A stretch of DNA of 42,569 bases, taken from the NCBI GenBank assembly GCA_012522955.1, contig JAAYJK010000026.1:65637-108205 (forward strand). The letters are read 5' to 3'. Below the pieces are notes generated by a model that worked only from the letters and a program-made list of their open reading frames with translations, was not told the DNA's origin and ran no database searches. The position numbers and the translations under genes are program-made. Positions 26,916 through 34,611 of the stretch are shown here, one piece after another (position 1 is the stretch's first letter; each line of letters starts with the position of its first letter). The DNA is from Syntrophomonadaceae bacterium. GTDB taxonomy: Bacteria; Bacillota; Syntrophomonadia; Syntrophomonadales; Syntrophomonadaceae.

Positions 26916-27926
26916 TTAGCGTATAACTCCCAGAAATACCAAATAGATAAACAAAGCATAAAACAAACCGCCTACTATCAACATCAAGGCAGTAATGTGT
27001 TTCTTGGCTCTCAGTTCCAAAAATATGAAGCTAGCTGAAGCAATAGCCAGCGCCGCAACTATTAAAGCACTATGAGTCAGTTGCCATGGAGTAAGAAATA
27101 TTCCCAAGGCTGGTATAAGTGAACTTTGAAACACCATGGCTCCAGTTATATTCCCCAAGGCCAGAGTATCTTTGTTTCTTGAAACCCATATGATGCTGTT
27201 AAACTTCTCCGGCAGTTCTGTGGCAATAGGAGTGATAATAAGGGCCAGCACAAAAGCTGGTACAGCATACATCTCAGCCACATCGGTGACCGATCCTACA
27301 AACATATGGGCCCCCAGAATAATAAAACCCAGGGCAAAAAGAACCTGCAGCAATACCAGCATCAGGGCTGGTGATGGATTGCTTCTGGCAAAATAGAATT
27401 GAGGCAATTCGTGGTCAGAATGTATATCCCTTTCCTGAACCAGCATTATTACTACGTAGATGCAGTAAGACAGTACCATTATTATGCCTATCCCCACCTG
27501 CCAAGCTCTATAGGCAGGAGATATCAGACCAGCCAGCACCGCCACTGCATATACCAGTATAAAGAAGCCCAGATCCCTGGACATACTAGAATAATCGGCC
27601 ACAACTTTAGTACCGAAGGTCCTTTTGCGCCTGAAGATTATTACTGCCATCCCGGTAACGCACATGGCCAGCGTAGCCAGCATCAAGGGCGCTCCCAGTA
27701 TGGCTCCGATCCCAATTTCATGGCCTTGGGCAGCACCACTAAAAACTATGGCAATTATGGGTATAAGAGTTTCGGGCAGGGCGGTGCCAACTGCTGCCAA
27801 AACACTTCCCACAGCTCCTTCGGAAAGGTTTAGTTTCTTTCCCAACCATTCGACTCCATTAACAAAGACTTCGGCTCCAACTAGAATTATTCCTAGACTG
27901 ATGACCAATATCGCGATGCTTTTCAC
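26916..27926 (-). CDS. calcium/cation antiporter (CaCA/YrbG family)
   Basis: A 336-aa membrane protein with about ten helices and the two inverted alpha-repeats: GSVLAAVGTALPETLIPIIA in the first half and ITPIATELPEKFNSIIWV in the second, with the ion-binding Glu residues kept. It should exchange Ca2+ or Na+ for H+ or Na+. The frame opens at a GTG at 27968, but the GTG at 27926, 8 nt after GGGAG, removes a non-hydrophobic tail and is preferred. No operon partner is evident. Confidence 0.9.
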   Translation of the reverse strand: MKSIAILVISLGIILVGAEVFVNGVEWLGKKLNLSEGAVGSVLAAVGTALPETLIPIIAIVFSGAAQGHEIGIGAILGAPLMLATLAMCVTGMAVIIFRRKRTFGTKVVADYSSMSRDLGFFILVYAVAVLAGLISPAYRAWQVGIGIIMVLSYCIYVVIMLVQERDIHSDHELPQFYFARSNPSPALMLVLLQVLFALGFIILGAHMFVGSVTDVAEMYAVPAFVLALIITPIATELPEKFNSIIWVSRNKDTLALGNITGAMVFQSSLIPALGIFLTPWQLTHSALIVAALAIASASFIFLELRAKKHITALMLIVGGLFYALFIYLVFLGVIR

Positions 27927-28056
27927 TCGTCCATCTCCCAAATAATAATTTTCAAACTCCACTTTCACCCTGGCTTAAGGCAGAGTCAGTGCAAGGCTAG
28001 ATTCTTGCCATTGGAGGATTTTACTACGAAATAATTCCTAGGGGGATAATTTCTTT

Positions 28057-28830
28057 TTAAAGCAGGAGCGGGAGCATTACCCGCTTTCCCCTGTTCAATG
28101 AAGCTATCTCCCGATAACCCGCAGCCCAGGCTGCCTGAGCTGCTTCCCTCACTCCCTCTCCCACCTCAGACGGATGATGAGCATCCGAAGCAAGGGTTAC
28201 CGGAATCTTCATTGAGGCCATCAGTTTTAATATTTCCTGTCCGGGGTACAGCTCTCCCACCGGTTTCCTCAACCCGGCACTGTTAATCTCCACACACATA
28301 TCCGATTTTTTAATTTTATTCAATACTTCATGACAGTAGTAGTTTAGACTATGGCCAACCGGTCTATGACCCCATTTTTTTATAAGGTCAAAATGAGCAA
28401 CAACCGTAAAAAGACCAGAATCAACCATTTGGCTCAACACTTGGAAATAGCGCTGACAAACCTGGTCAATATCCAAATGATCAAAACCATCCCGGTGATC
28501 GGGGTGGTCAAAGGCCCATCCATCCAAATAATGGATGGAGCCGATAATATAATCATAGGGATACCCGGCCACCAGCTGCCGGATTTGGTTTTCCCGTTCT
28601 TCCCAATAATCAACTTCCAAGCCGATCTTGATCTTAATATCATCATATTCCCGGCGAAGGTTTTCCAGCAACCGATAATCGATCTCAGCTATATATTCGT
28701 CATGTTCAGTAAAACCTATCTCCCTCAGCTTGTGGCTACGGGCAGTTTCTATAAATTGCCTGATCCATTCACGGGAATACTGGTATTCCCCGTGGGCGAT
28801 GGCATGAACATGGTAATCCAGCAGCATCAT
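28057..28830 (-). CDS. PHP-domain phosphoesterase (histidinol-phosphatase-like)
   Basis: A 257-aa metal-dependent phosphoesterase. Motifs in order: DYHVHA (5-10), FTEHDE near 40, IGSIHYLDGWAFDHPDH, VAHFDLIKKWG and LASDAHHPSEVG, which supply the metal-binding His/Asp/Glu. It resembles HisK histidinol-phosphatases, but no other his genes are present, so the substrate is open. GGGAG precedes the ATG. Last of a five-gene cluster, 19 bp after the SDR gene. Confidence 0.85.
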   Translation of the reverse strand: MMLLDYHVHAIAHGEYQYSREWIRQFIETARSHKLREIGFTEHDEYIAEIDYRLLENLRREYDDIKIKIGLEVDYWEERENQIRQLVAGYPYDYIIGSIHYLDGWAFDHPDHRDGFDHLDIDQVCQRYFQVLSQMVDSGLFTVVAHFDLIKKWGHRPVGHSLNYYCHEVLNKIKKSDMCVEINSAGLRKPVGELYPGQEILKLMASMKIPVTLASDAHHPSEVGEGVREAAQAAWAAGYREIASLNRGKRVMLPLLL

Positions 28831-28849
28831 CTATCTCCCTGATAATCCT

Positions 28850-29608
28850 TTAAATGTAACATGACAATCCACCGTCAACCATAAAGATGTTCCCGGTCAG
28901 CCAGGCCGAATCCTCACCTGCAAAAAAGAGCATAATGCCTTTCATGTCCTGAGGATAGGCAACTCTTTTCATAGGGAAGCGCCGCGTTAACTGATCCATT
29001 TTGCCTGCTTTCTCCAGCCTCTCTATTTCTAACTCCATCATATCAGTTACTATATGGGAGGGACACAGACAGTTAACCCTGATATCCGGGCCTAATTCAG
29101 CTGCCAGAGCCTTGGTAAGCATCACCACTCCACCCTTCATGGCACAATAGGCACTTACTTTCTTGCCTCCCAGCACTCCCAGTATGGAGGAAATGTTAAT
29201 TATACTGCCTCCTCCATTTTCTTTCATTAACGGAACCATATACTGAGAAACCAGGTATACACTGCGAAGATCCACCTGGTATAGCCGGTCCAGGTCTTCT
29301 ACGCTGGTATCCAGAAAAGATTTGAACAGAGAAGATCCCGCATTATTAACTAATATATCCAGTCTCCCATATTTCTCCTGTACAAAGTCTTTTAATCTCT
29401 GTATATCTTCCACTTTGCTTACATCGGCGGAACAGGCGGCGGCTTTTCCGCCGGCCTGGATAATTTCAGCTACGGTTTCTTCCAGGGGTGGCAACCGTCT
29501 CCCGGCCACTATACTAATTCCGCCTTCTTCTGCGATGATCTGGGCGGCGGCTTTTCCGATTCCAGTTCCTCCCCCGGTTATTAAAGCTACTTTACCTTCA
29601 AATTTCAT
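28850..29608 (-). CDS. short-chain dehydrogenase/reductase
   Basis: A 252-aa NAD(P)-dependent oxidoreductase. The Rossmann motif TGGGTGIG is near the N-terminus, NNAG follows, and the catalytic Ser and YCAMK (YxxxK) are intact. It ends with the usual DGGLS. A FabG-like 3-oxoacyl or hydroxyacyl role is possible given the adjacent enoyl-CoA hydratase, but the substrate is unknown. The ATG at 29608 is 6 nt after GGGAG; a TTG two codons earlier is less likely. Confidence 0.92.
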   Translation of the reverse strand: MKFEGKVALITGGGTGIGKAAAQIIAEEGGISIVAGRRLPPLEETVAEIIQAGGKAAACSADVSKVEDIQRLKDFVQEKYGRLDILVNNAGSSLFKSFLDTSVEDLDRLYQVDLRSVYLVSQYMVPLMKENGGGSIINISSILGVLGGKKVSAYCAMKGGVVMLTKALAAELGPDIRVNCLCPSHIVTDMMELEIERLEKAGKMDQLTRRFPMKRVAYPQDMKGIMLFFAGEDSAWLTGNIFMVDGGLSCYI

Positions 29609-29648
29609 GCGCAACTCCCACTTTCTATATTTTTTTCCATTAACAGTC

Positions 29649-30398
29649 CTATTTCTTGCTGTGTAAAAATTCTGACATCCTGCTGATCATATCCTCACTG
29701 CCCACGAAGTTTCTAAAACCCCATACTTGAGTCCGTATGGCAGCTTCAGTATCCATTCCCGGTATCCGGTTGGTTTGATCTTTGTTGGCTTTAAGAGCCT
29801 GGCGATCAAATGCCGCGATCTTGCGAGCTAGAGTTTTAGCTTCATTCAGATAGCTCTCTACAGGATAAACATAATTTGCCAGTCCCATTTCACGAGCTTC
29901 TTCCGCACCATAAAGCCTGCCAGTCATGGTCAGCTCTTTAGCTCGACCCAGCCCTACTATTTTCCACAGAGGGTCATTCAAGGGAGTTAAAGCCCAGCGT
30001 ATCTCAGCCTGGCCAACTTTAGCGGTCTGGGAGAAAATCCTGATATCTGCCATTACCATGAGATCGAATCCAGCTGCAATGGCCGGCCCGCTAACCGCAG
30101 CTATTACAGGCATGGGAAACCTTAAAACACTGAGGAAGGCCTTTTCAATCAGGTCTACCTTATTCATTTTATCCTGCCCCAGGTTCATTACCGTATTCAT
30201 ATCAAAACCGGCACAAAAAACCTCATCACATCCGGTCAGGACCACGGCATTAACTTCAGTATCCTGCTTTAGATCAGTAAATGCTTGGCTTATAGACTCC
30301 AATAAATCAAGATTCAAAGCATTCTTAAGTTCCGGCCGGTCGATAATCACCACGGCAATATTACCATCTTTTTCCACCTTTAGATTGTCGTATACCAT
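29649..30398 (-). CDS. enoyl-CoA hydratase/isomerase family protein
   Basis: A 249-aa crotonase-fold protein. The oxyanion-hole regions (KNALNLDLL, SGPAIAAGFDLMVMADIRI) are present, and both catalytic glutamates of true hydratases appear to be kept: Glu in KVGQAEIRW and Glu in GRAKELTMTG. It should hydrate or isomerise an enoyl-CoA. The frame opens at 30497, but AAGGAGG 6 nt before the ATG at 30398 decides the start. It lies 67 bp after the RACo-like gene and 40 bp before the SDR gene. Confidence 0.92.
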   Translation of the reverse strand: MVYDNLKVEKDGNIAVVIIDRPELKNALNLDLLESISQAFTDLKQDTEVNAVVLTGCDEVFCAGFDMNTVMNLGQDKMNKVDLIEKAFLSVLRFPMPVIAAVSGPAIAAGFDLMVMADIRIFSQTAKVGQAEIRWALTPLNDPLWKIVGLGRAKELTMTGRLYGAEEAREMGLANYVYPVESYLNEAKTLARKIAAFDRQALKANKDQTNRIPGMDTEAAIRTQVWGFRNFVGSEDMISRMSEFLHSKK

Positions 30399-30465
30399 TA
30401 AGTTACCTCCTTGGTTTGCGTCTTCTATAGTACTAAAAATAACTTTTCGCAGGGGAAGCAGGGAA

Positions 30466-32307
30466 TCAGATAAGTTCCTCATTCCCTGGAAAGTCAATCT
30501 GACTCAAAAACAATTCTTGAAATCCATCTCCTTTGGCAATCTCTATATGGCGGATTTTTTCGGACATTAGTCCGGCTCTTTCCCAGAGTGAAGAAGACAA
30601 TAATACCTGCATCGCTCCCAGTCCAGCCGCATTGCCAATGCTTTTTATGGCTGATACTGGTACCTGCGGCAATAACCCTATTCTCAAGGCACTGACCGGG
30701 TTGATATAATTGCCAAAAGATCCTGCCAGATATATGCAATCGATCTGTCCGTAGCCTACCCCGGCCTCATTTAAAAGACTATCAATGGCAGAACGAATAG
30801 CCGCCTTGGCCAGCTGTATCTGCCTGATATCTTCCTGGTTGATAGTAATTTTCAAGCCGTGGGCAGTTTGTTCCTCTCCCAACAATACTATCTGGTCCCC
30901 GTTCTGAGTACTATCTATGGGCAATGAGCCTGATTCCTGACCACTAATTATTCCATGCTTATTAATTAAACCTGTTTCCAGGAAATAGGCTAGCAAATCT
31001 ATAACTGCGGAACCGCATAAGCCCCTGGGTAAATCATTTCCCAGCACGTTAAATTCCAGCCCACTGCCTTGACCCGGGAATACTCGGTCTATGGCACCTT
31101 CACCAGCCCTCATGCCGCAAGTGATACCCCCACCTTCAAAAGCAGGACCAGCGGCGGCAGAAGCAGCCCACATTTGTTCTTGGTGTTTTAATACTATCTC
31201 TCCATTAGTACCAATATCAACCAGCAGATAAGTATGATCCTGATCCATGGGAATGCTTAATAAAGCAGCCACCGTGTCCGCTCCCACAAACCCACCTATT
31301 TGGGGTAATATATAGCATTCCGCCTCCTGGGCTGCATGAAGACCCACGGTCCTGGCCGAACATGTAAGCTGGTCGCTGAACAAGCCTAGATAAGGAGCAG
31401 CAGCAAAACCAGCCGGATTTAAGCCTAAGAAGAAGTGCAGCATTACTGGATTACCCACAACACTAAAGGCATAAATATCCTCAAATCCAATCCCCACCTC
31501 CAAGGTCATTTCTTCCAAACACCCATTGATGCTGTTGATCAAAACTCGCCGCAGGGTTTGCAGGCCATCAGGATTATCCAGGGCATAGCTCAATCGAGCC
31601 ACTATATCAGCTCCAAAGGTCTTTTGCAGGTTACTGCGGCTTATTACCGCTACTGTTTGCTTTTTCTGCAAGTCCAGCAAAGCTGCAAAAATAGTGGTTG
31701 TCCCAATATCCAGAGCGATTCCAAATGCCTGGCATGATTTGGAGCCAATATATTGCACCCTATTACCTGGATGTACCAATGCTCTTAGCTCCAAGGAAGG
31801 CCTGCCACTCCTATCCAACCTGGACAAAAAAGCCAGGTTATCCATATTCAAATCCAAATCATACGAGGGAAGAGCCATCCTCAAACGGCGATGCAGCGAA
31901 ACCGGTTCTTCATTATCCATCCCCGGGATAAAAAACTGCTTTACCTGTATTAAGGCCGGCCCTTGGTCTGAGGAAGGTAAAGGTATGGTACTGCTAGCCG
32001 CATGTTCCTGCCCGGAATAATCAAGATACACCTTTAATGGAGCATGGACATTACAGTAACAAGCCAGGCGAAAACCCTGTTTTATTTCTTCTGGCAATAA
32101 GTATTCCCTCTCCTTATCAGAGATGGGATTAGTATCGCCTTCAACTCTTAGCTTGCATTTACCGCATAAACCATTGCCGCCACAGCTACCATCTATATCC
32201 ATACCCGAATCGGCCAAGCTGTCCCATAATCTTTTCCCATCCAGCGTCCAGAACTCATGTTCAGTTCCATCTGCCTTAAGCAGCTTTATCTTCACCTGTT
32301 CATTCAT
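30466..32307 (-). CDS. RACo-like protein: 2Fe-2S ferredoxin domain plus ASKHA ATPase domain (DUF4445)
   Basis: A 613-aa protein. The N-terminal ferredoxin domain has the Cx5Cx2C motif SCGGNGLCGKC and a later Cys in LACYCN. The rest is an ASKHA-type fold with GIALDIGTTTIFAALLDL, LLVDIGTNGEIVL and YLAGSFGNYI. Relatives reduce or activate corrinoid proteins of methyltransferase systems using ATP. No corrinoid protein or methyltransferase is in this window. The start at 32307 has AGGTG 8 nt upstream and lies 7 bp after the fdhD-like stop; a start nine codons earlier is possible. Confidence 0.88.
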   Translation of the reverse strand: MNEQVKIKLLKADGTEHEFWTLDGKRLWDSLADSGMDIDGSCGGNGLCGKCKLRVEGDTNPISDKEREYLLPEEIKQGFRLACYCNVHAPLKVYLDYSGQEHAASSTIPLPSSDQGPALIQVKQFFIPGMDNEEPVSLHRRLRMALPSYDLDLNMDNLAFLSRLDRSGRPSLELRALVHPGNRVQYIGSKSCQAFGIALDIGTTTIFAALLDLQKKQTVAVISRSNLQKTFGADIVARLSYALDNPDGLQTLRRVLINSINGCLEEMTLEVGIGFEDIYAFSVVGNPVMLHFFLGLNPAGFAAAPYLGLFSDQLTCSARTVGLHAAQEAECYILPQIGGFVGADTVAALLSIPMDQDHTYLLVDIGTNGEIVLKHQEQMWAASAAAGPAFEGGGITCGMRAGEGAIDRVFPGQGSGLEFNVLGNDLPRGLCGSAVIDLLAYFLETGLINKHGIISGQESGSLPIDSTQNGDQIVLLGEEQTAHGLKITINQEDIRQIQLAKAAIRSAIDSLLNEAGVGYGQIDCIYLAGSFGNYINPVSALRIGLLPQVPVSAIKSIGNAAGLGAMQVLLSSSLWERAGLMSEKIRHIEIAKGDGFQELFLSQIDFPGNEELI

Positions 32308-32314
32308 GCCTTTA

Positions 32315-33037
32315 TCACCTGCAGTTACCTGCAATTATACCTTCCGGATGGGAATAAATATTGAACCGCTCTCCCCGAGCAAAACCAATTAAGGTTATAC
32401 CAGCCTGTACGGCCTTGCTTTGGGCTAGATTAGTTACCGTAGCTCTGGATACTACTAATTTAATCCCCATATAAATAATCTTTTCTATTATCTCACTGCT
32501 AATCCTACCACTGCTAAGAAATATCATGGAGCTGCAATCCAGCCGGTTTTTTAAACAATAACCATATAACTTGTCTACTGCATTATGTCGGCCCACATCC
32601 TCTCGACTAACCAGCAGTTTCTCGCCCTGGCTCAGGCTCATGATGTGAACCCCACCTGTCTGCTTGTGAATATCTGATGCATCCAGGTGTAACTTCATGA
32701 GTCTGGTGATGTCTTGAGCATCAACCTTGATACCTACCTCCCGTTCATGACCCTTCCGGGCTCCGGATTCCTGCCCTCTTATTAGGCTAACATATACTCG
32801 GTGGGCTTCCATATTAAAGCTCTTAATGTCCTCAATGGAATTAATTATACTATCAAAAGCCAGGGATCCAATTACCAACTCATCAACAGCAATGGGTGAA
32901 CAGTAGATCTTTCTATATGGCTCCCCGTTAAGCCATATCTCTATGCCCTGTTCTACTACCATTAGATCCTTTAGTTCAACTATTCCCAGTTCAGATGAGT
33001 AGCGTTTTATTAAAGCATAGCTTACTGCCTTATCCAC
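32315..33037 (-). CDS. FdhD-like protein lacking the sulfurtransferase cysteines
   Basis: A 240-aa FdhD-family protein by its C-terminal half: TGGVHIMSLSQG, SREDVGRHNAVDKLYG, FLSSGRISSEIIEK and SRATVTNLAQ. FdhD passes sulfur from a cysteine desulfurase to the molybdenum or tungsten cofactor of formate dehydrogenase, using a CxxC loop. Here the segment that should hold it (SLIRGQESGARKGHEREVG, then IKVDAQDI) contains no Cys. It is either a diverged FdhD or a molybdopterin-binding protein with another role. GTG start with AGGAGG upstream. First gene of the cluster with the RACo-like protein. Confidence 0.82.
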   Translation of the reverse strand: MDKAVSYALIKRYSSELGIVELKDLMVVEQGIEIWLNGEPYRKIYCSPIAVDELVIGSLAFDSIINSIEDIKSFNMEAHRVYVSLIRGQESGARKGHEREVGIKVDAQDITRLMKLHLDASDIHKQTGGVHIMSLSQGEKLLVSREDVGRHNAVDKLYGYCLKNRLDCSSMIFLSSGRISSEIIEKIIYMGIKLVVSRATVTNLAQSKAVQAGITLIGFARGERFNIYSHPEGIIAGNCR

Positions 33038-33098
33038 AGCCTTCCTCCTGTTTTCCAGTGTATTAAAATATTATCTGCCTGATGAATACCATTTAATC

Positions 33099-33120
33099 AA
33101 AAAAGGCGGCCAAAGCCGCC
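33099..33120 (-). terminator. terminator after the small membrane protein gene
   Basis: On the minus strand GGCGGC-TTTG-GCCGCC is followed by TTTTTT. It lies 20 bp past the stop and separates this gene from the fdhD-like cluster. Confidence 0.88.
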
Positions 33121-33139
33121 TCAGATTGATAGGCTAGAA

Positions 33140-33463
33140 CTATTTAGTCTCTGCCATCAGGGCAAATGCAAAAACAAAAGCCCAGACAAGTGCTGCTAGC
33201 AGAGCTATGGTGGCAGTACCCCAACCATTTCCGGCCTGTATAGCAGCATTCCCCATGCTATACAGAACATTAAACCCGATCAAACCTATGGCTGTCAGGA
33301 TAAATATAATCTTCTTAAAACCGCCCGAAAGCTCAAACTTTTTGGCCCAACCACAGAATTTCCAAAAAATAATAATCGATAATAAAACCCCCAGAAATAA
33401 GATTAACGGGTTGGTAAATATACCTCCATCACTGGCCGCAGCTGCTGATCCAAATGCTAACAT
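33140..33463 (-). CDS. small membrane protein, three predicted helices
   Basis: Not recognised. A 107-aa protein (from ATG 33463) with hydrophobic segments NPLILFLGVLLSIIIFW, IIFILTAIGLIGFNVLY and TATIALLAALVWAFVFAFAL, and an Ala/Gly-rich start. The frame opens earlier at 33532, but GAGGGGG before the 33463 ATG decides the start. It stands alone with its own terminator between the fdhD-like gene and rnpB. Confidence 0.7.
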   Translation of the reverse strand: MLAFGSAAAASDGGIFTNPLILFLGVLLSIIIFWKFCGWAKKFELSGGFKKIIFILTAIGLIGFNVLYSMGNAAIQAGNGWGTATIALLAALVWAFVFAFALMAETK

Positions 33464-33666
33464 CTTTTCACCCCCTCTTCCATAATTGCCTTGTTCATTA
33501 TTATAAAACTCTTTCGAAAGCAAGAAATCCAAGTTCTATAAAAACATAAAAAAATAGAAACCATCTTTCCTGCTTTCAACTCTCTTTTTGTAAAATATTC
33601 TCTAATAATTTCTTTTTTCCTGCTGCTTTATTAATTATTTTTGAAAAACCCTTAAGCCGGGGCAAC

Positions 33667-33695
33667 TTTACTTTCTTCACTAATTCTACTATAAT
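33667..33695 (+). promoter_or_regulatory. promoter of rnpB
   Basis: TTTACT at 33667-33672, a 17-bp spacer and TATAAT at 33690-33695 place the start point just before the P1 stem of RNase P RNA. Confidence 0.7.
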
Positions 33696-33705
33696 AAGTA
33701 GGCAA

Positions 33706-34106
33706 AAGCTAATTAAAGTAAGTAAGTCAGATAGTCGCAGATATTTTAAGCATCGGAAAAAACTGTGAAGCAGTTCTACCGTTGGGTTATATCTGAGGAA
33801 AGTCGGAGCTCCATAGGGCAGGGTGCTGGATAACGTCCAGTGGGGGTGACCCCAAGGCAAGTGCCACAGAAACAAACCGCCCGGCTACCATAGCCAGGTA
33901 AGGGTGGAACGGCGAGGTAAGAGCTCACCAGCGTTCAGGCGACTGAACGGCTAGGTAAACCCCACCCGGAGCAAGACCAAATAGAGAAACATTGAAGTGG
34001 CCCGCTTCGTTTCCGGGTTAGGTCGCTAGAGGTATCAGGTAACTGGTATCCCAGATAGATGACTATCAAATACAGAACTCCGCTTATAGATTTGCTTGCT
34101 TTAGTT
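33706..34106 (+). ncRNA. rnpB: RNase P RNA
   Basis: The catalytic RNA that trims tRNA 5' ends. Diagnostic conserved blocks in order: GAGGAAAGTCGGAGCTCC, AGGGCAGGGTGCTGGATAA, AACGGCGAGGTAAGAGCTC, GGTAAACCCCACCCGGAGC, CCAAATAGAG, and the 3' element TACAGAACTCCGCTTAT. The 5' end (AAAGTAAGTAAGTC) pairs with the 3' end (GATTTGCTTGCTTT) with G-U pairs to form a long P1. Ends are approximate. Confidence 0.97.
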
Positions 34107-34124
34107 AAATATTTGCCATAACCC

Positions 34125-34155
34125 AGGCCTTGCAATATTGCAAGGCCTTCTGTTT
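34125..34155 (+). terminator. terminator of rnpB
   Basis: The palindrome AGGCCTTGCAAT/ATTGCAAGGCCT (12 bp each arm) is followed by TCTGTTT. Its centre contains GCAATATTGC, the same core that recurs at 34209 and 34230. Confidence 0.75.
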
Positions 34156-34203
34156 ACTGATATATTCCCCTATCTTATGGATCATTTCTCAGAATTATAT
34201 CCT

Positions 34204-34247
34204 ATCGTGCAATATTGCATTAATATCGTGCAATATTGCACGATATT
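34204..34247. promoter_or_regulatory. twin palindromic sites, possible operator for the beta-oxidation genes
   Basis: ATCGTGCAATATTGCA occurs at 34204-34219 and again at 34225-34240, exactly 21 bp (two helix turns) apart. The second copy is the core of a perfect 26-bp palindrome at 34222-34247 with half-site AATATCGTGCAAT. Position, about 365-400 bp ahead of the thiolase gene and with helical spacing, suggests a dimeric regulator; the regulator is unknown. Confidence 0.5.
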
Positions 34248-34439
34248 CTCCTTAATGTCATCAGAAAAACTATTCATTTCATTCCATTATAACTCTTATT
34301 CCAATTTATTTTGGCTTGGCTAGGCTGCAAAATAAGGCATTAGTATAATTGACACAGCCTTTTATAATACAAAACATCTTTCCATGGCATATTATTTGCT
34401 AGCTTATTCATTCAACTGGCTGGGAAAGGAGGATCGTAA

Positions 34440-34502
34440 ATGCCACAGCAGTTAAAACCTGTACACCTTAAAAAAATTAACCCCTTATTGAAAATCCCAT
34501 AG
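34440..34502 (+). CDS. small SD-led ORF, 20 aa, upstream of thiolase
   Basis: AGGAGG at 34427-34432 lies 7 nt before ATG; the frame gives MPQQLKPVHLKKINPLLKIP and then TAG. It is basic. It may be a leader peptide or a small protein ahead of the beta-oxidation genes, 110 bp upstream. Only the start signal supports it. Confidence 0.4.
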   Translation: MPQQLKPVHLKKINPLLKIP

Positions 34503-34611
34503 AGAGAAGCCATATCAAGGCTCATTTCAATCTGGTAGAAGATCCCATTTTGTAGTGATTTATGCTCGGCAGGGCATCCTGTCGAGTCTTATGGAAGGAG
34601 TGTTTATTTAG

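Noticed and set aside
33576-33875. 99-aa minus-strand frame
   Set aside because: It lies across the RNase P RNA and its promoter; non-coding.
34316-34378. Promoter for the thiolase operon (TTGACA at 34349, TATAAT at 34344 and 34363)
   Set aside because: The boxes are individually good but no pair has acceptable spacing, so the exact promoter cannot be stated.
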